A stretch of 64,000 nucleotides of DNA from Pseudomonadota bacterium (GCA_029561145.1 JAKQJM010000057.1:124001-188000), one strand, 5' to 3'; numbered from the stretch's first letter, positions 52,591-62,480 are shown. Program-made: numbers and translations. The notes: generated by a model from the letters alone, not told the origin.

Positions 52591-54375
52591 TCAGCCGCTC
52601 GCGGCGCGCGCGGTTGCGAGTGGCGCCATCTCCAGTGCGTCGGCGATATGGCGCTGCTCGCGCTTCAGGCGCTCCGGCATGCGCTCGCCGAAACCGTCGA
52701 GATACTCGCCGATCGCGGCGATTTCTCCGCGCCAGGCCTTGGCATCGACCGCGAGAAGTTCGCGCTTGGCCACACTCGGGAGATCGAGTTCGTCGAGGTT
52801 GAGGTCGCCTGCATCTGGAACGAAACCGATCGGAGTTTCCCGTGCGCCGGCGCTGCCGGCGCAGCGCCCGAGAATCCACTCAAGCACGCGCAGGTTTTCA
52901 CCGAAGCCTGGCCACAGGAATCGGCCTTCCGCGTTCTTGCGGAACCAGTTGACGTGGAAGATCTTCGGCAGCTTCGCGCCGGGCTTGTCGAATGACAGCC
53001 AATGAGAGAAATAGTCGGCGAAGTTGTAGCCACAAAACGGCTTCATCGCCATCGAGTCGCGACGCAGCACACCGACTGCGCCGGTTGCCGCGGCAGTCGT
53101 TTCCGATCCCATCGCGGCACCGACGAGTACGCCATGCGTCCAGTCCTTGGCCTCGAACACGAGCGGAACCAGCGAAGGGCGGCGACCGCCGAAAATGATC
53201 GCGCTGATGGGCACGCCCTGGGCGGCTTCGGCGTGTTCGGACCAGCTCGGGCATTGTCGCGCCGAAACCGTGAAGCGTGCGTTCGGATGCGCGGCCGGTC
53301 CGTTGGCTGGATCGTAGTCGCGACCTTGCCAGTCGGTTGCCGGGCGCCCTTCGCTGAGTCCCTCCCACCACGGTTGGTTGTCGGCGGTGACACCGACGTT
53401 CGTGTAGATCGTGTCGTGCTGGATCATGTCCAGCGCGTTCGGATTGGTGGTTGTGTCGGTGCCCGGAGCGACACCGAAATACCCGGCTTCGGGATTGATC
53501 GCCCACAGTCGCCCATCCGCGCCGGGTTTCATCCAGCAGATGTCATCGCCGACCGTCCAAACCTTCCAGCCCGCCTTGCGGTAACTCTCAGGGGGAATCA
53601 GCATGGCCAGGTTGGTCTTGCCACAGGCCGAAGGAAATGCCGCCGCGACATAGCGGATTTCGCCCTGCGGATTCTCGATGCCGACGATCAACATGTGCTC
53701 GGCCAGCCAGCCCTCGCTGCGTGCCTGCCACGAGCCGATGCGCAGGGCATGACATTTCTTGCCGAGCAAGGCATTGCCGCCGTAGCCGGAGCCGATCGAC
53801 TTGATCGAGAGCTCTTCCGGGAAATGCATGATGAAACGCCTGTCCGGATCGAGTTCGCCGATCGAGTGCAGGCCCTTTACGAAACCGCCATCGCGCTCGA
53901 TGCGGCTCAAGGCGGCTGCGCCCATGCGCGTCATGATGCGCATGTTGGCGACAACGTAGGGCGAATCGGTGATCTCGACGCCGCAGCGCGAGATCGGGGA
54001 ATCGATCGGACCCATGCAGTACGGCACCACGTACATCGTGCGGCCGCGCATGCAGCCGGCAAACAGGTGGTCGACCTTCGCGTGCGCCTCGGCCGGCGCC
54101 ATCCAGTGGTTGTTCGGCCCCGCATCGTCACGGTTGCGCGTGCAGATGTAGGTAAGGTGCTCGACACGGGCCACGTCGGTCGGGTTCGACCGATGCAGGG
54201 TGCAGCCGGGATGGGTATCGGGATTCAGTGCATGCAGATCGCCGCTGGCGAGCATTTTCTCGGTCAGCAGGCGATATTCACCGTCCGATCCGTTGCACCA
54301 GTGGATTTCTGCCGGCTCGGTCAAACGAGCGACCTCCTCGACCCAGCGGTTCAAGGATTCGAGCGAACTTGCCAT
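52591..54375 (-). CDS. pckG: phosphoenolpyruvate carboxykinase (GTP)
   Basis: 594 residues, the length of GTP-dependent PEPCK. P-loop kinase motif FPSACGKTNLAMLI, the R-loop region with NPEAGYFGVAPGT, IHWCNGSDGEY and FWPGFGENLRVLEWI-like blocks (LWPGFGENLRVLEWILGRC) are diagnostic. It converts oxaloacetate and GTP to phosphoenolpyruvate for gluconeogenesis. Cytosolic. GTP-type PEPCK is found in Xanthomonadaceae, unlike the ATP-type of enterobacteria. No upstream regulatory site was picked out. Confidence 0.97.
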   Translation of the reverse strand: MASSLESLNRWVEEVARLTEPAEIHWCNGSDGEYRLLTEKMLASGDLHALNPDTHPGCTLHRSNPTDVARVEHLTYICTRNRDDAGPNNHWMAPAEAHAKVDHLFAGCMRGRTMYVVPYCMGPIDSPISRCGVEITDSPYVVANMRIMTRMGAAALSRIERDGGFVKGLHSIGELDPDRRFIMHFPEELSIKSIGSGYGGNALLGKKCHALRIGSWQARSEGWLAEHMLIVGIENPQGEIRYVAAAFPSACGKTNLAMLIPPESYRKAGWKVWTVGDDICWMKPGADGRLWAINPEAGYFGVAPGTDTTTNPNALDMIQHDTIYTNVGVTADNQPWWEGLSEGRPATDWQGRDYDPANGPAAHPNARFTVSARQCPSWSEHAEAAQGVPISAIIFGGRRPSLVPLVFEAKDWTHGVLVGAAMGSETTAAATGAVGVLRRDSMAMKPFCGYNFADYFSHWLSFDKPGAKLPKIFHVNWFRKNAEGRFLWPGFGENLRVLEWILGRCAGSAGARETPIGFVPDAGDLNLDELDLPSVAKRELLAVDAKAWRGEIAAIGEYLDGFGERMPERLKREQRHIADALEMAPLATARAASG

Positions 54376-54481
54376 GTTGTCCCTCTGCGCGGGCCGAAGC
54401 CGGCGTCTTCAATGAGAATTTGCTGGGAAGTTAGCTGCCGGGGCGGGCCTTGGCAAGGTGAAGCGCGTCATTGAGGCCGGC

Positions 54482-55066
54482 TCAGGCCGGCACGAGGGTC
54501 GTGATCACGTGATCGACGTAGGCCTCGTATTCCTCGTGATCCATGCGCGGCATGCCATGGCGCTGGTTGAGCTGGAGGAAGCCGCTGTAGGCGGTATAAG
54601 CCAGCCTGGCGCGATGGGCGGCGTCGCGCGCCGCGAAGCCGGCTTCACGATAGGCGTCGGTCAGCAGCGCCAGGCGCCGCCTCGAGATGCGCTCGATCAC
54701 CGGCTGCACGAGCGGATGGTCGGAGGCCTGCAGCAGGGCGGCATAGATCCGGTGCGACTGCACCTCGCGACTGACCCGATGGAACAGTTCGCGCAGACGT
54801 TCGCGCGGATCGGCAATCGGCTCGACCTGGGCGAGCACCTGGTCCTCGTCGCGCTGTTCCCAACGGTCGATCGCTGACTTGAGCAGGGCCTCGCGGGTCG
54901 GGAAGTGCCAGTAGAAGCTGCCCTTGGTGACACCGAGCGTGCGCGCCAGCGCCTCGACCGCGATGGCCGCCACGCCCGACTGGGCGAGCACATCGAGCGC
55001 TGCCTGCTCCCAATCTTCGGCAGACAGGCGTCCCCGCGGTTCGGTCCTTTGCTCTTCCTCGCTCAT
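54482..55066 (-). CDS. TetR/AcrR-family transcriptional repressor
   Basis: 194 residues. The N-terminal HTH is VEALARTLGVTKGSFYWHFP, the TetR signature, followed by a helical ligand domain (FSREV-like LFHRVSREVQSHRIYA). It is divergent from the alpha/beta hydrolase gene, with a 9-bp inverted repeat over that promoter (55166-55189). It probably represses the hydrolase and perhaps its own gene, and may respond to an acyl compound given the fadE context. Confidence 0.9.
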   Translation of the reverse strand: MSEEEQRTEPRGRLSAEDWEQAALDVLAQSGVAAIAVEALARTLGVTKGSFYWHFPTREALLKSAIDRWEQRDEDQVLAQVEPIADPRERLRELFHRVSREVQSHRIYAALLQASDHPLVQPVIERISRRRLALLTDAYREAGFAARDAAHRARLAYTAYSGFLQLNQRHGMPRMDHEEYEAYVDHVITTLVPA

Positions 55067-55146
55067 TATCGAAGTGTGCCGGAGGCTGCCCGGGATGAGA
55101 AGCTTGCCGCTTCGATGCGCCGTCGCGCCGATTCCGCGTCGCGCGA

Positions 55147-55175
55147 TTGATTTGGCGGATCAACCCAACCATACT
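55147..55175 (+). promoter_or_regulatory. promoter of the alpha/beta hydrolase, leaderless
   Basis: TTGATT (55147-55152), a 17-bp spacer, and CATACT (55170-55175) point to transcription starting at about 55182-55183, which is the ATG of the hydrolase. A leaderless mRNA would follow. The -10 lies inside the palindrome. Confidence 0.55.
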
Positions 55176-55189
55176 TGTGCGTATGGTTG
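55166..55189 (+). promoter_or_regulatory. TetR-type operator overlapping promoter and start codon
   Basis: CAACCATAC (55166-55174) and GTATGGTTG (55181-55189) form a perfect 9-bp inverted repeat with a 6-bp spacer, 24 bp in all. It covers the -10 box and the start codon at 55183, so binding would block transcription. The divergent TetR gene makes it the likely regulator. Confidence 0.75.
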
Positions 55190-56052
55190 ATGCAGAATCC
55201 AAAGCGCTCGGTTCGCGCGATATCCGGTTGGCGGCCGGCGAGGGCGTGCGACTTGCGCTCGAACGTCATGGGGACGCAACCGGCCGCCCGGTCGTGTTCG
55301 CGCACGGCTTCGGTCAGACCCGCGAAGCCTGGACGAGCTGCGCCCGCGCGACGGCGGCGGCCGGATGGGCGGCCACGACCTACGATGCGCGCGGCCATGG
55401 CCAGAGCAGTTGGCTCGAAGCGGGAAACTATTCAGTCGATCAGCTCACGGCCGACCTGCGCCGGGTCTGCGCGAATCAGGACAGCCTGCCGGTCGTGGTC
55501 GGTGCCTCGATGGGAGGACTGGTGGGCATCGCGATGGCCGGCACCGATGCGGATTCCTGCCGCGCTCTGGTGCTGGTCGATATCACGCCGCGCTGGGAGC
55601 CTGCCGGGGTCGCGCGCATCCTCGAATTCATGCGCGCCCATCCGGCCGGATTTGCCGATCTCGACGAGGCCGCCGCAGCGATCGCCGACTATCTGCCGCA
55701 GCGGACTGCGCGCAAGTCGCCCGAGCGGCTGCGACGTCTGCTCCTGCCGTCTGGCGACGGCCGGCTGCATTGGCATTGGGATCCGCGCATGCTCACCCCG
55801 ATCGCGGAGGATGGCGCGCGCCACCAGGCCGACCTGCTCGCCGCCGCAACCCGCATCCGGGTGCCGACCCTGCTGATCAGCGGCGCGGCCAGCGATGTGG
55901 TTTCGGAGAGCACGATCAATGAATTCCTGGCCCTGGTGCCACACGCGCGGCACGCGATCGTTCCGCGTGCGACGCACATGGTTGCCGGAGACGAGAACAG
56001 CCAGTTCAACGGCCTGGTTCTGGATTTTCTGGCAAGCCTGCCGGGAGTTTGA
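55183..56052 (+). CDS. alpha/beta hydrolase
   Basis: 289 residues from ATG 55183 (the frame upstream would put the operator in the coding region). The fold shows VVFAHGFGQTREAW (oxyanion), the nucleophile elbow VGASMGGLVGIAMAG and the late His region RATHMVAGDENSQ. The acid may lie in LLISGAASDVVSE. This is a small-molecule hydrolase, esterase or thioesterase. It is controlled by the divergent TetR and sits near fadE, which suggests a role in lipid use. Confidence 0.88.
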   Translation: MVDAESKALGSRDIRLAAGEGVRLALERHGDATGRPVVFAHGFGQTREAWTSCARATAAAGWAATTYDARGHGQSSWLEAGNYSVDQLTADLRRVCANQDSLPVVVGASMGGLVGIAMAGTDADSCRALVLVDITPRWEPAGVARILEFMRAHPAGFADLDEAAAAIADYLPQRTARKSPERLRRLLLPSGDGRLHWHWDPRMLTPIAEDGARHQADLLAAATRIRVPTLLISGAASDVVSESTINEFLALVPHARHAIVPRATHMVAGDENSQFNGLVLDFLASLPGV

Positions 56053-56210
56053 CTGCGGCTTGAAACCGGCGGATCGTTGCCGGTCGAGACGCGGTTCCAA
56101 GGTCTTCCTGCTGAAAAGTCGGGGACTGCAATTTGCCGCCAATGCCATCCGGCCTGCATCAGAGGTCGCCTGGCTGCAGCAAGGCCGTATCGAGAAGAGG
56201 AGTCACGAAC

Positions 56211-58682
56211 ATGTTGCATTGGATCCCGTTGCTTGCCGCATTGCTGGTATCGCTGACCTGCGCTTACCAGCGGGTCGGATTGCGTGCCTGGACGATCGCC
56301 ACGGCGGTCGCGATCCTCGGCTCGGGTTGGCTCGCCGGCTCGCACTGGCTCGCGATCGCGCTGCCGATGCTGGTTTTCGCGGCGATCACGCTGCCGCTCA
56401 ATGTGCCGGCGTTCCGTCGCGCACGATTGAGCGCGCCGCTGCTCGCGATCTATCGCAAGATCACGCCGAAACTCTCGCCGACCGAACAGATCGCGCTGGA
56501 AGCCGGCACGGTCGGCTTCGAGGGCCAGCTTTTCAGCGGCAAGCCGCAATGGTCGGAGTTGCTCGCCCAGCCCAGGCCCGAGCTGAGTATCGAGGAGCGC
56601 GCCTTCCTCGACGGTCCTGTCGAGCAGCTTTGCGCGCAGATCAACGACTGGCAGATCACCCATGAACTGGCCGACTTGCCCGAAGAGATGTGGAAGTTCA
56701 TCAAGGACAACAAGTTCTTCGGCATGATCATTCCGAAGCAGTACGGCGGCCTGCAGTTTTCCGCGCTTGCGCACTCGGCCGTGTTGCAGAAGATCGCCAG
56801 CATGTCGGCGACGGTGTCCTCGACCGTCGCCGTGCCGAATTCGCTGGGCCCGGCCGAGCTGCTGCTCCACTACGGCAGCGAGGAGCAGAAAAATCACTAC
56901 CTGCCGCGCCTCGCCGACGGACGCGAAGTGCCATGTTTCGCCCTGACCGGGCCCTACGCGGGCTCCGACGCCACGTCGTTGCCGGACTACGGCATCGTCT
57001 GCAAGGGCGAGTGGGAAGGTGGCAACGTGCTCGGCGTGCGGCTGACCTTCGACAAGCGTTACATCACGCTGGCGCCGGTGGCGACGATCGTCGGTCTCGC
57101 GTTCCGCATGCTCGATCCCGATCATCTGCTCAGTGACGAGGAAGATCGCGGCATCACCCTGGCACTGATTCCGCGCGACACGCACGGACTCGAGATCGGC
57201 CGGCGCCACTTCCCGCTCAACGTGCCTTTCCAGAACGGACCGGTGCGTGGCAAGGATGTGTTCGTGCCATTGTCGCGACTGATTGGCGGACCCGACATGG
57301 CCGGGCAGGGCTGGCGCATGCTGGTCGAATGCCTGTCGGTCGGTCGTGCCATCTCGCTGCCATCGAGTGCGACGGGCGGATCCTGCGCGGGCGTCGCGGC
57401 GACCGGCGCCTACGCGCGCATCCGCAAGCAGTTCGGCCTCGCGATCGGACGCTTCGAAGGCGTCGAGGAAGCGCTCGCGCGCATCGGAGGCCTGACCTAC
57501 GCGGTCACCGCGCTGTCGCGTGCGACCGCCGCTGCCGTCGATCGCGGCGAGAAGCCGGCCGTGCCTTCGGCGATCGCGAAATACCACGCCACCGAATGGG
57601 GCCGCCAGATCTGCCAGGACGCGATGGACGTGCACGGCGGCAAGGGTGTCATCCTCGGACCGGGCAACTACCTCGGGCGATCGTGGCAAGGCGTGCCGAT
57701 CATGATCACGGTCGAAGGCGCCAATATCATGACGCGCAGCCTGATGATCTTCGGACAGGGCGCGATCCGCTGCCATCCGTACGTGCTCGAGGAAATGCAG
57801 GCGGCGGCGCTGCCTGACTACGGTGATCGTCTGCGCAGGTTCGATGACGTGCTGTTCAAGCACATCGGCTTCGGTTTTTCGAACGGCGTGCGCAGCTTCG
57901 TGCTCGGACTCAGCCACGCGAAGATCGGTTCCGCTCCGGGCGATGCCTACACGCGTCGCTACTATCGGAAACTCAACCGCTATTCGGCGGCGCTCGCCCT
58001 CGTCGCCGATACCTCGATGCTCGTTCTCGGCGGGAAGCTCAAGTTCAAGGAGAAGATCTCGGCGCGCCTCGGTGATGTGCTTTCCTACCTGTACATCGCA
58101 TCGAGCATGCTCAAGCGCTACGAAGACGAGGGCCGACCGGCCGGCGATCAACCGCTGCTGGCCTGGGCCTTCCATGAATGCGTCTGGCGCATGCAGATGG
58201 CCCTCGATGGCGTGATCCGCAACTTTCCGGTACGCCCGGTGGCATGGCTGCTGCGTGCGCTGGTGTTTCCGTTCGGTCGGCGCGAGGTGCCGCCTTCCGA
58301 TCGACTCGGGCGCCGCGTTGCGGCAATCCTGACCGCGCCGAACGAAGCCCGTACGCGGCTGATGTCCGGAGCCTACCTGACGCCATCCGCAAACAACCCG
58401 GTTGGGCGCATGAATGCCTTGTTGCCGGATGTCATCGCGGCCGAGCCGGTCGAACGCAAGTTCCTCAAGGCGGTCAAGTCCGGCGAACTGGATGGGCTCG
58501 ACTACGATGCGCAGATGGCCCAGGCGGAGCAGAAGGGCATTCTGAGTCCGGCCGAACGCCGCCTGCTTGCGCGCGTACGCACTGCGAGTTTCGAGTTCAT
58601 TTCGGTCGACGATTTCGCACCCGAGGAAATGCGCGCGGCGGTCACCAAGAAGTCGCAGGCCGCCTTGCGCAGCGTCGCCTGA
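56211..58682 (+). CDS. fadE: acyl-CoA dehydrogenase FadE
   Basis: 823 residues, the length of FadE. The start at ATG 56211 has GAGGAG upstream. N-terminal membrane segments (IPLLAALLVSLTCAYQ, SHWLAIALPMLVFAAITLPL) are followed by FGMIIPKQYGGLQFSALAHS, LTGPYAGSDATSLPDYG and CQDAMDVHGGKGVILGPGN, as in E. coli FadE. A C-terminal domain of unknown fold ends the protein. It performs the first step of fatty acid beta-oxidation at the membrane. A DUF4442 gene follows within 6 bp. Confidence 0.95.
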   Translation: MLHWIPLLAALLVSLTCAYQRVGLRAWTIATAVAILGSGWLAGSHWLAIALPMLVFAAITLPLNVPAFRRARLSAPLLAIYRKITPKLSPTEQIALEAGTVGFEGQLFSGKPQWSELLAQPRPELSIEERAFLDGPVEQLCAQINDWQITHELADLPEEMWKFIKDNKFFGMIIPKQYGGLQFSALAHSAVLQKIASMSATVSSTVAVPNSLGPAELLLHYGSEEQKNHYLPRLADGREVPCFALTGPYAGSDATSLPDYGIVCKGEWEGGNVLGVRLTFDKRYITLAPVATIVGLAFRMLDPDHLLSDEEDRGITLALIPRDTHGLEIGRRHFPLNVPFQNGPVRGKDVFVPLSRLIGGPDMAGQGWRMLVECLSVGRAISLPSSATGGSCAGVAATGAYARIRKQFGLAIGRFEGVEEALARIGGLTYAVTALSRATAAAVDRGEKPAVPSAIAKYHATEWGRQICQDAMDVHGGKGVILGPGNYLGRSWQGVPIMITVEGANIMTRSLMIFGQGAIRCHPYVLEEMQAAALPDYGDRLRRFDDVLFKHIGFGFSNGVRSFVLGLSHAKIGSAPGDAYTRRYYRKLNRYSAALALVADTSMLVLGGKLKFKEKISARLGDVLSYLYIASSMLKRYEDEGRPAGDQPLLAWAFHECVWRMQMALDGVIRNFPVRPVAWLLRALVFPFGRREVPPSDRLGRRVAAILTAPNEARTRLMSGAYLTPSANNPVGRMNALLPDVIAAEPVERKFLKAVKSGELDGLDYDAQMAQAEQKGILSPAERRLLARVRTASFEFISVDDFAPEEMRAAVTKKSQAALRSVA

Positions 58683-58687
58683 TCGCG

Positions 58688-59149
58688 ATGCCGGCGAATG
58701 CATTGACGATGTTCCGGCGGCTCGGCGGATCTGCGCCGGGTCGCTGGTTGTTCTCGCGGATCATCTGCTGGAAAGCGCCGTATTTCGGTTCGATAGCACC
58801 GCGCATCGAAATACTGGAGCCCGGCCGATGTGTCGTGCGGCTGCGTCAGCGCCGTGCAATCCAGAACCACATCGGCACCGTGCATGCGATCGCGATGTGC
58901 AATGCCGCCGAACTGGCCGGGGGCATGGCCACCGAAGTGACGATTCCCGATTCGATGCGCTGGATCCCGAAGGGCATGAGCGTGCGCTATCGGAAAAAGG
59001 CGCTCGGCGTGCTGCACGCCAGTGCGCGGGTCGAGCAGGTCAGCGACGACACGGCCGGGCAGGAGCTGCATGTTCTCGTTGAAGTGCGCGACAGCGCCGA
59101 CGAGCTCGTTTTCGATGCCGACATCACGATGTGGGTTTCACCGCGATAG
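58688..59149 (+). CDS. DUF4442 hotdog-fold protein (thioesterase-like)
   Basis: 153 residues starting 5 bp after fadE. MFRRLGGSAPGRWLF leads to a hotdog pattern with AIQNHIGTVHAIAMCNAAELAGGM, the conserved block of DUF4442/PaaI-like proteins, followed by strands (GMSVRYRKKALGVLHASARV). Members may hydrolyse acyl-CoA. Close coupling to fadE suggests release of a product or editing of acyl-CoA in the same pathway. Confidence 0.87.
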   Translation: MPANALTMFRRLGGSAPGRWLFSRIICWKAPYFGSIAPRIEILEPGRCVVRLRQRRAIQNHIGTVHAIAMCNAAELAGGMATEVTIPDSMRWIPKGMSVRYRKKALGVLHASARVEQVSDDTAGQELHVLVEVRDSADELVFDADITMWVSPR

Positions 59150-59159
59150 TCGACTCGAC

Positions 59160-60005
59160 TCAGGCCTGCAAGAGCCTGGCGTGATGCATCAGGTGATCGG
59201 CGACGAAGGACTGGATGAACCAGTAGCTGTGGTCGTAGCCCGGCTGCATGCGCAACTCGAGTGCCTGGCCGGCTTCCCTGCAGGCGGAGGCCAGCAGTTC
59301 CGGTCGCAACTGGTTCGCCAGGAACGGATCGACTTCACCCTGGTCGATCAGGATCTCGCCATCGAACCGATGGCCGCTCCGGATCAGCTCGACACTGTCG
59401 TGAGCCTTCCACGCATCGCGGTCCCCGCCGAGATAGCGTGGCAGCGCCTTCTGCCCCCAGGGCACCTGGCTGGGCGCGACGATCGGTGCGAATGCCGACA
59501 CCGATCGGTACCTGCCCGGATTGCGCAGTGCGATGGTCAAGGCGCCATGTCCGCCCATCGAATGGCCGAGGATGCCGCAGCGGTCGGTAGCGCCGCCGAA
59601 ATGCGCCGCGATCAGTGCGGGCAACTCGTGGACAATGTAGGAATACATGCGAAAGCGCGACGCATACGGCGCCTTGTCCGCATCGAGATAGAAACCGGCA
59701 CCTTCGCCGAATTCCCAATCGCCCGTTGCGTCTTCGATACCGCTATTGCGTGGACTCGTATCGGGAGTGACCAGGATCAGGCCCAGCTCGGATGCACGGC
59801 GTTGCGCGCCGGCCTTGATCGCGAAGGTTTCCTCGGTACAGGTGAGGCCTGCAAGGCAATACAGCACCGGGGTCATCGCGGTGCTGCCGAGGCCCGGTCG
59901 GAAAACGCCGAACTTCATCGTTCCGCCGGTTTCCGTCGAGGCATGCCGGTAGAAACCCTGGATGCCGCCGAAGCAGCGCTGTTCGGAAATCGTCTCGATC
60001 ATCAT
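59160..60005 (-). CDS. fghA: S-formylglutathione hydrolase
   Basis: 281 residues from ATG 60005 (GTG 60020 is upstream). The esterase D family is clear: VLYCLAGLTCTEETFAIKAG, the serine nucleophile Ser149 in GHSMGGHGALTIAL, SRNSGIEDATGDWEFG-like substrate loop and late His in PGYDHSYWFIQSF. It hydrolyses S-formylglutathione to formate and glutathione in formaldehyde detoxification. No adjacent formaldehyde dehydrogenase is visible. Confidence 0.93.
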   Translation of the reverse strand: MMIETISEQRCFGGIQGFYRHASTETGGTMKFGVFRPGLGSTAMTPVLYCLAGLTCTEETFAIKAGAQRRASELGLILVTPDTSPRNSGIEDATGDWEFGEGAGFYLDADKAPYASRFRMYSYIVHELPALIAAHFGGATDRCGILGHSMGGHGALTIALRNPGRYRSVSAFAPIVAPSQVPWGQKALPRYLGGDRDAWKAHDSVELIRSGHRFDGEILIDQGEVDPFLANQLRPELLASACREAGQALELRMQPGYDHSYWFIQSFVADHLMHHARLLQA

Positions 60006-60202
60006 GGTGAAATCAAACACCTGGCGGATGGGGCCGGCGGTACGGGGCCGCCATCATTCTCGGGCCGGCGAGTGGGTTTGACCAGCCGCAGGCCGCGCCG
60101 CTTGCCCGCGCCTGCAGCGGGCTGTCACGAAACGTCGATTGCAGCGCGCGTGCCGGCTCGCTACCGTGCGCAGATGATTGCGACGCCGACGATGGATGCA
60201 GG

Positions 60203-61549
60203 ATGAACCCAGCTGACCGTTCGGCCGCCAACCCGGGACGATTCCGCGCGGCACTGCGCGAATCCCCACCCCTGCTCTGGGCGTTCCTGTATTTCTTCTG
60301 CCTGCTGAGCGGCTACTACGTGTTGCGCCCGGTCCGCGAAGCGATGGGCGCGTCGGCCGATGTGCAGGCGGTATTCCCGCCGTGGATGATCGATTTCTTC
60401 ACGCGGCACGGTCTTTCGATGGGAGATTTCACGCTGCAGGTCCTGTTCACCTGCACGTTCGTCATCATGCTGCTGCTCCAGCCTGCCTACGGCGCCTTGG
60501 TCAGCCGTTATCCGCGCCGCGTGTTCCTGCCGGCCGTTTACGGATTCTTCATCGCCACCCTGCTGGTGTTCTACTTCGCCTTCGACAGCGGCATGCCGGG
60601 TCGCGGCATGGCCTTCTTCCTCTGGATCGCGGTATTCAACCTGTTTGCCGTCGCCGTGTTCTGGAGTTTCATGGCCGACGTGTTCGACAACGTCGAAGCG
60701 CGCGCCTACTACGGCTACATCGGCGCGGCAGGAACGCTCGGTGCCTTTCTCGGCCCGCTGCTGACGCGTGTGCTGGTCGAGCGGATCGGAATTGCCAACC
60801 TCATGCTGGTTGCCGCCTCGTTCCTGCTTGCATGCCTGGGTTGCCAGATGCGTCTGCGGCGCTGGGCAGTGGAGCGGGAGCAGGCGCGGGGCTTGCGCAG
60901 CGGCGAGACACCGATGGGCGGCGGCGTGCTCGCTGGATTGACCCTGATCCTGCGCGAGCCGCTGATGCGCTGGATGGCCGCGACCGTCGTGCTGGGAGTC
61001 GGTGTCGGGACGCTGCTGTACAACGAGCAGGCCGAGATCGTGCGGCGGTCGTATGCGGATGCGCGGGCTGCGACCGCCTACTACGCCAACATCGACCTGG
61101 CGATCAATGCGCTGACCCTTTTCGTGCAGGTCTTCGTGACGCGCTGGCTGTTGTCGCGCTTCGGCATCCGGCCGGCCTTGCTGCTGCCGGCCCTGGGAGT
61201 CTTCCTTGGCTATGCCGCACTCGCCGCCTCGCCACTGCCTGTGCTCGTGGCCATCGTCCAGGTCATCACGCGCAGCAGCGAGTTCTGCCTCAGCAAGCCG
61301 GCTCGCGAGACGATCTACACGCAGGTTCCGCGCGAGTGGCGATACAAGGCCGGCGCGGCAATCGACACCGTGGTCTATCGCGGCGGTGACCTGACGTTCG
61401 TCTGGGCGCACAAGGTCCTGTCGGCATTCGGCAGCACGGTCGTGTTCGGTGCCGGCATGGTGATCGCGTGCGGCTTCGGTTTCAGCGCTTTCAGCCTCTG
61501 GCGCGAGCAACGCAGGCTGCCGGCCGCACGCACTGTCGGCACGGATTGA
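60203..61549 (+). CDS. MFS-fold transporter, NTT (nucleotide transporter)-like
   Basis: 448 residues with about 12 hydrophobic helices. LYFFCLLSGYYVLRPVREAM at the first helix and the SKPARETIYTQVPREWRYKAGA loop recall the NTT/TlcC-like NTP/NDP exchange family and its free-living relatives, rather than a drug exporter. In free-living gammaproteobacteria its substrate is not known. The start follows GCAGG; upstream in-frame code is lacking. A MOSC gene follows 52 bp later. Confidence 0.8.
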   Translation: MNPADRSAANPGRFRAALRESPPLLWAFLYFFCLLSGYYVLRPVREAMGASADVQAVFPPWMIDFFTRHGLSMGDFTLQVLFTCTFVIMLLLQPAYGALVSRYPRRVFLPAVYGFFIATLLVFYFAFDSGMPGRGMAFFLWIAVFNLFAVAVFWSFMADVFDNVEARAYYGYIGAAGTLGAFLGPLLTRVLVERIGIANLMLVAASFLLACLGCQMRLRRWAVEREQARGLRSGETPMGGGVLAGLTLILREPLMRWMAATVVLGVGVGTLLYNEQAEIVRRSYADARAATAYYANIDLAINALTLFVQVFVTRWLLSRFGIRPALLLPALGVFLGYAALAASPLPVLVAIVQVITRSSEFCLSKPARETIYTQVPREWRYKAGAAIDTVVYRGGDLTFVWAHKVLSAFGSTVVFGAGMVIACGFGFSAFSLWREQRRLPAARTVGTD

Positions 61550-61601
61550 GCGGGTCGCGGATCGCGCTCCGGTCGCGCAGGTTTCGCGGCATACTCGGCC
61601 G

Positions 61602-62402
61602 ATGCCGACGTTGTCAGCGATCCATATCTTCCCGGTCAAGTCCTGTGCGCCGCTGGCGCCGCTCGAGGCCGTGGTCGAACGGCGCGGACTCCGCCACGAT
61701 CGACGCTGGATCGTCGTCGATGCGCAAGGCAGGTTCATGACTGCGCGCAAGCATCCGCGCATGACGCGCGTGATTGCTACGATCGACGGCGATGCGTTGC
61801 GCGTCGAGGCGCCGGGGATGTCGCCGATCGAGGTGCACCTCGAACCCGATGCCGACGCGCGCGTCGACGTCGTGGTCTGGGACAGTGCACTGTCGGGCCG
61901 CCGCGCCGATCGACAATCCGAACGATGGATCAGCGAATACCTCGGGCAACCTGCATGCTTTGTTTTCATGGACGAGCCTGCACGACGTGCGGTCGACCCG
62001 AACTACGCGCGAGTCGGCGACGAGGTCAGCTTCGCCGATGGTTTTCCGTTGCTGCTGATCTCGCAGTCCGCGCTCGATGCGCTCAACGAGCGGCTGCAAG
62101 CGCCCGTGCCGATGCTGCGCTTCCGGCCGAATCTCGTGGTTGCAGGCACGCCGGCGCACGCCGAGGACGGATGGCGCTCGATCCGCGTCGGCTCGGTTGC
62201 GTTCGATATCGTCAAGCCCTGCAGTCGTTGCGTGTTGACTACGGTGGAGCCGGAAACCGGAAGTTTTGATCCCAGCGGCGAACCCTTGCGAACCTTGATC
62301 AGCTATCGCCGCACGCCCGCCGGCGTAATGTTCGGCCAGAACCTGATCCCACGCAGCACCGGCACGATCGCGCTGGGCGATGCGGTGGTTGTCGACGCCT
62401 GA
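61602..62402 (+). CDS. MOSC domain protein (YcbX-like)
   Basis: 266 residues. The N-terminal beta barrel (IHIFPVKSCAPLAPLEAVV) is followed by RGLRHDRRWIVVDAQGRFMT and the MOSC core with MLRFRPNLVV and the conserved Cys in KPCSRCVLTTVEPETG. MOSC proteins bind molybdenum cofactor and reduce N-hydroxylated compounds together with a partner reductase. The adjacent transporter has no visible link. Confidence 0.9.
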   Translation: MPTLSAIHIFPVKSCAPLAPLEAVVERRGLRHDRRWIVVDAQGRFMTARKHPRMTRVIATIDGDALRVEAPGMSPIEVHLEPDADARVDVVVWDSALSGRRADRQSERWISEYLGQPACFVFMDEPARRAVDPNYARVGDEVSFADGFPLLLISQSALDALNERLQAPVPMLRFRPNLVVAGTPAHAEDGWRSIRVGSVAFDIVKPCSRCVLTTVEPETGSFDPSGEPLRTLISYRRTPAGVMFGQNLIPRSTGTIALGDAVVVDA

Positions 62403-62480
62403 TCGGTTTTCGGAGAGATCGTCCTTGGGTCGCTCTGTGGAATACACACCGTTCGTGTTCAGCGGCGTGCAGCAACTGAT

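Noticed and set aside
55689..58703. 1004-residue minus-strand frame opposite fadE
   Set aside because: FadE on the plus strand is unmistakable; the long antisense frame follows from high GC and codon bias.
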